From DATLLJ01 sp035537875 (GTDB taxonomy: Bacteria; Acidobacteriota; Vicinamibacteria; Vicinamibacterales; CAVVIG01): a DNA stretch of 64,000 nt. The stretch lies in contig DATLLJ010000002.1 in NCBI GenBank assembly GCA_035537875.1, positions 1 through 64,000 on the forward strand. The letters run 5' to 3'. The translations under genes were made by a program, and so were the position numbers. Under the pieces are notes generated by a model. It made no database searches. It was not told the DNA's origin and saw nothing but the letters and a program-made list of their open reading frames with translations. Shown here one piece after another: positions 59,625-64,000 of the stretch (its first letter is position 1; the number at the start of each line of letters is the position of its first letter).

Positions 59625-60201
59625 CGGCCTTCCGCGGCGTCGTCGATTTGCGCGCCACGCCTTTCGACGGCTTCGTGGCTACTTTTCCGGCGCCTTCCTT
59701 ATCGTCCTTCTTGCCGCGCAGGCGCTCGGCCGCCGCGCGCAACCGGCCACCGACCCCCTTGCCTTTCGGCTTGGGAGCCTCTGCGCCCTCACCCTCGGTT
59801 TTGGCCTTGGGGTTGAACTCGCTGCCGACGAGCTCGACCTGCGCGACCTCCGCGCTGTCACCCCTGCGGAAGCCGAGACGTAAGAGACGCGTATAGCCGC
59901 CCGCCCGCGTGGCGAATCGCGGGGCGATCGTGTCGAACAGCTTGGTCACGACCTCGCGGTCCTGCACGTCCTGCATGACCACGCGCCGCGCCGTGAGGAC
60001 GCGCCCGTTGGCGTCGCCATCGGCCAGACCGCGTTTGGCGATCGTGATGATCCGTTCGACGAACGGCCTCAGCTCCTTCGCCTTCGGCACCGTCGTCGTC
60101 AGATGCTCGTGTCGGAGCAGCGCCGTCGCCTGGTTACGCAGCAGCGCAATGCGGTGCTCCGTCACGCGCCCCAGTTTCCGATGTGCGACTCTGTGTCTCA
60201 T
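59614..60201 (-). CDS. rplQ: 50S ribosomal protein L17 with long basic C-terminal tail
   Basis: A 195-residue protein. The first about 120 residues are L17 (MRHRVAHRKLGRVTEHRIALLRNQ shortened: MRHRVAHRKLGR; LTTTVPKAKELRPFVERIIT; GGYTRLLRLGFRRGD). The remaining about 75 are a Lys/Gly/Ala-rich tail (KPKGKGVGGRLRAAAERLRG, KSTTPRKAGGS) absent from the standard protein. Last ribosomal gene of the operon, directly after rpoA as usual. Confidence 0.96.
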   Translation of the reverse strand: MRHRVAHRKLGRVTEHRIALLRNQATALLRHEHLTTTVPKAKELRPFVERIITIAKRGLADGDANGRVLTARRVVMQDVQDREVVTKLFDTIAPRFATRAGGYTRLLRLGFRRGDSAEVAQVELVGSEFNPKAKTEGEGAEAPKPKGKGVGGRLRAAAERLRGKKDDKEGAGKVATKPSKGVARKSTTPRKAGGS

Positions 60202-60214
60202 AGCTGTATCTCAC

Positions 60215-60290
60215 TAGAGGTTGGAGGTTAGGGGGAAACCCTGACCCCCGACTCCGTAATCCCTAGCCTCCATCCTCCAGCCTCCAGCCC
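60215..60290. repeat. inverted heptamer array between rpoA and rplQ
   Basis: The left arm (AGAGGTTGGAGGTTAGGGGG, 60216-60235) is nearly complementary to the right arm (CCCTAGCCTCC followed by CTCCAGCCTCCAG, 60261-60288), allowing a hairpin with G-U pairs. Right-arm heptamers are CTAGCCT, CCATCCT, CCAGCCT, CCAGCCC. It begins directly beyond the rpoA stop (60291). Confidence 0.8.
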
Positions 60291-61277
60291 CTATTCCTGT
60301 GACGCCGTCGCCGGCTGATCGATCTTCATGCCGAGACTGAGGCCCATCGTGTGCAGGATTTCCTTGATCTCGTTCAGGCTCTTCCGACCGAAGTTCTTCG
60401 TCTTCAACATCTCGCCTTCGCTCTTCTGAACCAGCTCGCGGATCGTCCGAATGTTCGCGTTCTTCAGACAGTTGTACGACCTGACCGAGAGCTCGAGCTC
60501 CTCGACGCTCTTGTCGAGGTTCTCGTTGCTCACGCCGACCCGCGGCTGGTCCGAGGCGGCCTCCGCCTGCTGCTCGGCGCCTTCCTCGAGATTGATGAAG
60601 ATGTTCAGATGGTCCCGAATCAGTTTGGCCGACAGCGACACGGCGTCCCGCGGATTGATCGAGCCGTTCGTCCAGACGTCGACGGTCAGCTTGTCGTAAT
60701 CGGTCGTCTGGCCGAGGCGTGCGGCTTCGACGAGGTAGTTGACCTTCTTGATCGGCGAGTGCACCGAGTCGATCGGGATCCACCCGATTCCGAGATCCTC
60801 GTCGAAGTTCTTGTCGGCTGACACGTAGCCGCGGCCCCGCTTCATCCGCATCTCCATGTGGAGTTTTCCATGCTCGGCGACGGTCGCGATGTGGGCGTCG
60901 GGTTCGAGGATCTCCACATCGGCGTCGGCCTGGATGTCGCGCGCGCGCACTTCGCCGGCCTTGTCAACGCGCAGCGTCAGCGTTTTGGTGTGATCCACGT
61001 GCAGCTTCAGCGGGATCTGCTTGAGGTTGAGGATGATGTCGGTCGCGTCCTCGACGACGCCCGGAATCGGAGAGAACTCGTGGAGCACCCCCTCGATCTT
61101 CACCGCGGTGATGGCCGCGCCTTCGATGGATGACAGCAGGACGCGGCGCATGGCGTTTCCGATGGTCGTGCCGAACCCGCGCTCGAACGGCTGCGCGTAG
61201 AAGCGGCCGAATCGGTCTGTCAGCGTCTCGCGTTCGAACTCGAGCCGTTTGGGTCGTTGAAATCCCTTCCAGAGCAT
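60291..61277 (-). CDS. rpoA: DNA-directed RNA polymerase subunit alpha
   Basis: A 328-residue subunit. The N-terminal assembly domain has FERGFGTTIGNAMRRVLLSS (about 33-52) and EGVLHEFSPIPGVVEDATDI; the C-terminal DNA- and activator-binding domain (about 245-315) has ELELSVRSYNCLKNANIRTI and NFGRKSLNEIKEIL. ATG 61277 gives the canonical start (MLWKGFQRPKRLEFE), preceded by an AGGA site; the frame beyond it is not coding. Standard length and order between rpsD and rplQ. Confidence 0.98.
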   Translation of the reverse strand: MLWKGFQRPKRLEFERETLTDRFGRFYAQPFERGFGTTIGNAMRRVLLSSIEGAAITAVKIEGVLHEFSPIPGVVEDATDIILNLKQIPLKLHVDHTKTLTLRVDKAGEVRARDIQADADVEILEPDAHIATVAEHGKLHMEMRMKRGRGYVSADKNFDEDLGIGWIPIDSVHSPIKKVNYLVEAARLGQTTDYDKLTVDVWTNGSINPRDAVSLSAKLIRDHLNIFINLEEGAEQQAEAASDQPRVGVSNENLDKSVEELELSVRSYNCLKNANIRTIRELVQKSEGEMLKTKNFGRKSLNEIKEILHTMGLSLGMKIDQPATASQE

Positions 61278-61393
61278 GACATGGTCCTTTCGCTGACGGG
61301 CCCGCAGACGGGCCTCCAGACCTGCAAGTGACCGCCGACCTCCCGCCGCAGGTCTGTGTAAGGCTGCGGGCCGACGGATGCGAACGATCAACT

Positions 61394-61522
61394 TGGTAAT
61401 CGGGTAATCGAGTAATCTGGTAATCGACTGAGAGATTAGCTGCGACCGGAACGACCTGACGCTTCAATCTCCCGATCAATTACCCGATTACCAAATTACC
61501 CAATTACCCAATTACCCAATTC
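61394..61522. repeat. inverted octamer element between rpsD and rpoA
   Basis: Left arm GGTAATCGGGTAATC with two further units (GAGTAATC, TGGTAATC); right arm (61478-61522) ATTACCCG, ATTACCAA, ATTACCCA three times. The 14-base word GGTAATCGGGTAAT pairs perfectly with ATTACCCGATTACC. The right arm ends at the rpsD stop (61523). About 70 bases of non-repeat lie between the arms. Confidence 0.88.
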
Positions 61523-62152
61523 CTATTTCGAGTACAACTCCACGATCAGCTGCTCCTGCACCGGCAGGTTGATCTGTTCGCGAGTCGGCATCGAGACGAT
61601 GCGCCCTGTGATTGTGTTCGGATCGAACGACAACCACTCGGGGATGCCGCGCCCCTTGACCTCTTCCATCGCGTGCTCGAGCGTCGGGTTCTTCTGCGTT
61701 CGTCCCAAGACCGTGACCACGTCGCCCTGCTTCACGGAATAGGACGGGATGTCCACCTTCTTGCCGTTGACCAGGAAGTGGCCGTGGCGCACCAGCTGAC
61801 GCGCCTGGGGTCGAGACGTCGCGAGACCGAGACGGTAGACCACGTTGTCGAGCCGTCGCTCCAGGAGCTGCAGCAAGGTCTCGCCGGTGATCCCGCGGGC
61901 GCGCTCGGCGGCGGCGAAGTACCCGCGGAACTGATCCTCGAGCACGCCGTAAATGCGCTTCACTTTCTGCTTCTCGCGCAGCTGGATCCCGTACCCGGCG
62001 AGCTTCGCCTTGCGTGTCTTCCCATGCTGCCCGGGCGGGAAGTTGCGCTTCTCGATCGCGCATTTCTCCGTGTAGCAGCGCTCGCCCTTGAGGAACAGCT
62101 TCATGCCCTCGCGGCGGCACAAACGACAGACTGGACCGATATAACGAGCCAT
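61523..62152 (-). CDS. rpsD: 30S ribosomal protein S4, zinc-binding form
   Basis: A 209-residue primary 16S rRNA-binding protein. It keeps the four N-terminal cysteines of the zinc-binding form (CRLC at about 9-12 and C26, C31 in RCYTEKC). The S4 RNA-binding domain has LERRLDNVVYRLGLATSRPQ (about 89-108) and ARQLVRHGHFLVNGKKVDIP. ATG 62152 is used (MARYIGPVC). It lies between rpsK and rpoA and is flanked on both sides by inverted octamer elements. Confidence 0.98.
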   Translation of the reverse strand: MARYIGPVCRLCRREGMKLFLKGERCYTEKCAIEKRNFPPGQHGKTRKAKLAGYGIQLREKQKVKRIYGVLEDQFRGYFAAAERARGITGETLLQLLERRLDNVVYRLGLATSRPQARQLVRHGHFLVNGKKVDIPSYSVKQGDVVTVLGRTQKNPTLEHAMEEVKGRGIPEWLSFDPNTITGRIVSMPTREQINLPVQEQLIVELYSK

Positions 62153-62175
62153 CAACAGCCTTTCATCAAAGAATC

Positions 62176-62278
62176 TGGTAATTGGGTAATCGGGTAATCG
62201 GGTAATGGATTGAGCAATTGATCCTCGTGACCCTCAATCTCCCAATCCATTACCAAATTACCCGATTACCCAATTCAC
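62176..62278. repeat. inverted octamer element between rpsK and rpsD
   Basis: Left arm GGTAATTGGGTAATCGGGTA and further GGGTAATC/GGGTAATG units; right arm CCATTACC, AAATTACC, CGATTACC, CAATTC. An inner GATTGAG pairs with CTCAATC. It is the same kind of element, with the same unit, as 61394-61522 on the other side of rpsD. Confidence 0.88.
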
Positions 62279-62284
62279 CATTCA

Positions 62285-62734
62285 CTACACCCGCCGTCTC
62301 TTTGGCGGCCGGCACCCATTGTGCGGGATTGGCGTCACGTCGCGAATCGACTTGACCTCGAGTCCAACGGTCTGCAGGGCGCGAATCGCAGACTCGCGTC
62401 CAGACCCCGGCCCCTTGACGCGCACGTCGAGCGAGCGCATGCCGACCGTCTTGGCAGCGTTCCCGGCGTTCAGCGCCGCCTGCGTCGCAGCAAACGGCGT
62501 CCCTTTGCGCGAGCCTTTGAAACCGATGCCGCCGGCGCTCGACCACGCCACGACGTTCCCCTCGGTATCGGTAATCGTCACGGTCGTGTTGTTGAACGAG
62601 GCATGAATGTGCGCGAGCCCGTGGTGGACAACTCGCTTCTCGCCCCGTTTCTTGAAGGTCTTCTTCCGCTTGCCTGCCGCGCCTTCTTTCTTCTCTGGCG
62701 TGACGCCTTCGGGTGCCGGTTCAGCTTTTGCCAT
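62285..62734 (-). CDS. rpsK: 30S ribosomal protein S11
   Basis: A 149-residue protein. The core begins near residue 34 with VVHHGLAHIHASFNNTTVTI and includes GFKGSRKGTPFAATQAA and the C-terminal DVTPIPHNGCRPPKRRRV. The first about 33 residues (MAKAEPAPEGVTPEKKEG and a Lys-rich run) extend the usual N-terminus. Order rpsM-rpsK-rpsD is standard. Confidence 0.98.
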   Translation of the reverse strand: MAKAEPAPEGVTPEKKEGAAGKRKKTFKKRGEKRVVHHGLAHIHASFNNTTVTITDTEGNVVAWSSAGGIGFKGSRKGTPFAATQAALNAGNAAKTVGMRSLDVRVKGPGSGRESAIRALQTVGLEVKSIRDVTPIPHNGCRPPKRRRV

Positions 62735-62742
62735 GACCCTTC

Positions 62743-62782
62743 ACAATCTGCGATTCTGCAATTCTGCAATCCTGCAACTCTT
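62743..62782. repeat. octamer array between rpsM and rpsK
   Basis: Units ATCTGCGA, TTCTGCAA, TTCTGCAA, TCCTGCAA on the plus strand fill most of the 48-base gap, ending at the rpsM stop (62783). No inverted arm. Confidence 0.8.
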
Positions 62783-63157
62783 CTAGACCGTCTTCTTCTT
62801 CGCGATCGCCCCTTTGCGCGGCCCCTTGCGAGTCCGGGCGTTGGTCTTCGTCCGCTGTCCCCGTACCGGCAGCGCCCGACGATGGCGCATCCCGCGATAG
62901 CAGCCGATTTCCATCAGCCGCTTGATGTTCATCGAGATTTCCTTGCGGAGATCGCCCTCCACGCCCCCCAGCTCCTCGATCACGCGGCTGATCTTCCGCA
63001 CGTCGTCCTCGGACAAGTCCTTGACGCGAACGTCCGGGCTCACGCCGGCCTCGGTGAGGATCGTGTTCGACCGCACCCGCCCGATCCCGTAGATGTAGGT
63101 CAGACCGATTTCCACGCGCTTCGTGCGGGGAAGATCAACGCCAGCTATACGCGCCAT
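62783..63157 (-). CDS. rpsM: 30S ribosomal protein S13
   Basis: A 124-residue protein: MARIAGVDLPRTKRVEIGLT at the N-terminus, YIYGIGRVRSNTIL, and the C-terminal basic tail RGQRTKTNARTRKGPRKG that contacts tRNA and 16S rRNA. Normal length and position after rpmJ. Preceded by a GAAGGAC heptamer array that may contribute the ribosome site. Confidence 0.98.
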   Translation of the reverse strand: MARIAGVDLPRTKRVEIGLTYIYGIGRVRSNTILTEAGVSPDVRVKDLSEDDVRKISRVIEELGGVEGDLRKEISMNIKRLMEIGCYRGMRHRRALPVRGQRTKTNARTRKGPRKGAIAKKKTV

Positions 63158-63163
63158 ATCGTA

Positions 63164-63200
63164 GGTCCTTCGTCCTTAGTCCTTCGTCCTTCGTCCCTGG
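63164..63200. repeat. heptamer array between rpmJ and rpsM
   Basis: GTCCTTC, GTCCTTA, GTCCTTC, GTCCTTC, GTCCCTG (plus strand; GAAGGAC in the sense of the operon) fill the 44-base gap between the rpmJ stop (63202) and the rpsM start (63157). Confidence 0.85.
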
Positions 63201-63201
63201 T

Positions 63202-63315
63202 TCATCCCTGTCGCTGTTTGTGTTTCTGGTTCGAACAGATCACTCGCACCACGCCGCGGCGGCGGACGATTTTGCACTTGTCGCAGATCCGTCTGACCGA
63301 TGCTCGCACCTTCAT
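63202..63315 (-). CDS. rpmJ: 50S ribosomal protein L36
   Basis: A 37-residue protein (MKVRASVRQICDKCKIVRRR, then GVVRVICSNQKHKQRQG). The zinc ligands C11, C14, C27 and H32 of the zinc-binding form are all visible. ATG 63315 overlaps the infA stop as ATGA. Order infA-rpmJ-rpsM is the standard bacterial one. Confidence 0.97.
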   Translation of the reverse strand: MKVRASVRRICDKCKIVRRRGVVRVICSNQKHKQRQG

Positions 63316-63545
63316 AATCTCTCCAGAATGCGTCCCCTTCCGCTGTCGACCGGCGACAGCTGAAGACGCACGCGATCGCCAACCAGCAGCCGGACGAAAT
63401 TACGATCCATCCGATCCGCGATGTGCGCCGTCACCACCGACCCTCCTTCGAGCCGCACGCGATAGAGCGCGCTCGGCAGCTGGTCGGTGACCACTCCAAC
63501 TAGATTCGGACCCGAACCGGGACCTCTCTCGCCGTCAGAATCCAC
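63312..63545 (-). CDS. infA: translation initiation factor IF-1
   Basis: A 77-residue OB-fold protein: LVGVVTDQLPSALYRVRLEG, AHIADRMDRNFVRLLVGDRV and LSPVDSGRGRIL match IF-1 strand by strand, but the usual Met-Ala-Lys-type start is replaced by a Gly/Ser-rich leader (about 15 residues) and the C-terminus is short. GTG 63545, with AGGTGA just upstream, is preferred because the next start (GTG 63494) would delete strand 1. It overlaps map by 46 bases in another frame and rpmJ by ATGA. Confidence 0.9.
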   Translation of the reverse strand: MDSDGERGPGSGPNLVGVVTDQLPSALYRVRLEGGSVVTAHIADRMDRNFVRLLVGDRVRLQLSPVDSGRGRILERL

Positions 63546-64000
63546 GGCTCACCTGCCGTCACGGCGACGGTGTGCTCGAAGTGCGCCGCGAGGCTGCCGT
63601 CCTTCGTCACCGCCGTCCAGCCATCTCCCAGCACCTTCACCGCCGCGTTCCCGGCATTGACCATCGGCTCGATGGCCAGCACCATTCCCTCCGCCAGCCG
63701 TGGACCGCGTCCCGGCTCACCGTAATTGGGGATCTGCGGCTCCTCGTGCATCCGCTCCCCGATACCGTGCCCCACGAACTCGCGCACCACCGAGAAGCCG
63801 AACGATTCGACGTGACGCTGCACGGCGTGGCCGATATCGGAAATGCGTCCGCCCGGCCGTACCCGCTCGATGGCCTTGAAGAGCGCCTCTTCCGTGACTC
63901 GAAGCAGCGTCGCCGCGCTCTCCGAGACCTGCCCGACCGGCAAGGTCACCGCACTGTCACCGAAATAGCCGCCGAGCGACGCCCCCACGTCGATCGAGAT
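63500..64000 (-). CDS. map: methionine aminopeptidase, C-terminal part (runs off the window)
   Basis: The visible 166 residues are the C-terminal part of a type I methionine aminopeptidase, which removes the initiator Met. Metal ligands are recognisable in the Asp of GYFGDSAV, the His of VGHGIGERMHEEPQI, the Glu of AIEPMVN and the Glu of FEHTVAV. The N-terminus lies beyond base 64000. map just ahead of infA is the usual gene order. Confidence 0.95.
   Translation of the reverse strand: MSIDVGASLGGYFGDSAVTLPVGQVSESAATLLRVTEEALFKAIERVRPGGRISDIGHAVQRHVESFGFSVVREFVGHGIGERMHEEPQIPNYGEPGRGPRLAEGMVLAIEPMVNAGNAAVKVLGDGWTAVTKDGSLAAHFEHTVAVTAGEPWILTAREVPVRVRI

Noticed and set aside
61394..62278. Rho-independent terminators between ribosomal genes
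   Set aside because: The inverted octamers can pair but are separated by long loops and lack a T-run, and they fall inside an operon that must be read through to rpoA and rplQ.

Overview
The window reads as a high-GC, gene-dense chromosome segment from a Gram-negative bacterium. The gene content (a complete type IVa pilus core with PilS/PilR, VKOR-DsbA fusion, FtsX-type efflux permeases, an EF-G paralogue, many glycosyltransferases) best fits Acidobacteriota, probably a Vicinamibacteria-like lineage. That assignment is inference from family content; no rRNA gene is present to test it. I see no tRNA, rRNA, CRISPR array, insertion sequence, prophage or replication origin.

Layout. 0-7.4 kb: housekeeping and regulation (HEAT-repeat protein, proS, divergent nadB/aroB, a secreted coiled-coil protein coupled to an NtrC-type regulator). 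7.4-13.8 kb: two back-to-back minor-pilin operons, one on each strand. 13.9-18.5 kb (+) and 24.2-18.5 kb (-): two convergent surface-glycan operons holding glycosyltransferases, a GT2/methyltransferase/deacetylase fusion, a Wzm/Wzt export pair and a TMTC-like membrane protein; they meet at overlapping stop codons. 24.3-27.0 kb (+): two more glycosyltransferases and a methyltransferase remnant. 39.5-27.0 kb (-): ten genes, almost all with stop/start overlaps, running from an ABC transporter like Myxococcus PilH/PilI through prepilin peptidase PilD, a membrane sulfatase-fold enzyme and a histidine kinase to three glycosyltransferases. 49.0-39.6 kb (-): pilB-pilT-pilC-pilS-pilR-pilA followed by a VKOR-DsbA disulfide enzyme; pilA has a very good sigma-54 promoter. 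49-59.6 kb: an outer-membrane barrel protein, pyruvoyl-dependent arginine decarboxylase, a Yip1-like/MacA-like/two-FtsX set, an EF-G paralogue, a LOG protein, an alpha/beta hydrolase and a DoxX protein. 59.6-64 kb (-): the map-infA-rpmJ-rpsM-rpsK-rpsD-rpoA-rplQ ribosomal/RNA polymerase operon.

How the parts fit. The window is dominated by one surface programme: pilus assembly (PilB, T, C, D, A, S, R), its tip or priming minor pilins (two sets), oxidative folding of exported proteins, and synthesis and export of surface glycans. PilS/PilR with the sigma-54 promoter is the visible control circuit.

The most unusual signal is non-coding. Short degenerate tandem repeats with 7-, 8- or 9-base units sit in intercistronic gaps, usually starting right at a stop codon. 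Within the ribosomal operon every real gap between rpmJ and rplQ holds one, with three unit types across the five gaps; two of those gaps, on either side of rpsD, hold long inverted octamer elements. They recall the heptameric STRR repeats of cyanobacteria but I know of no description of this family.
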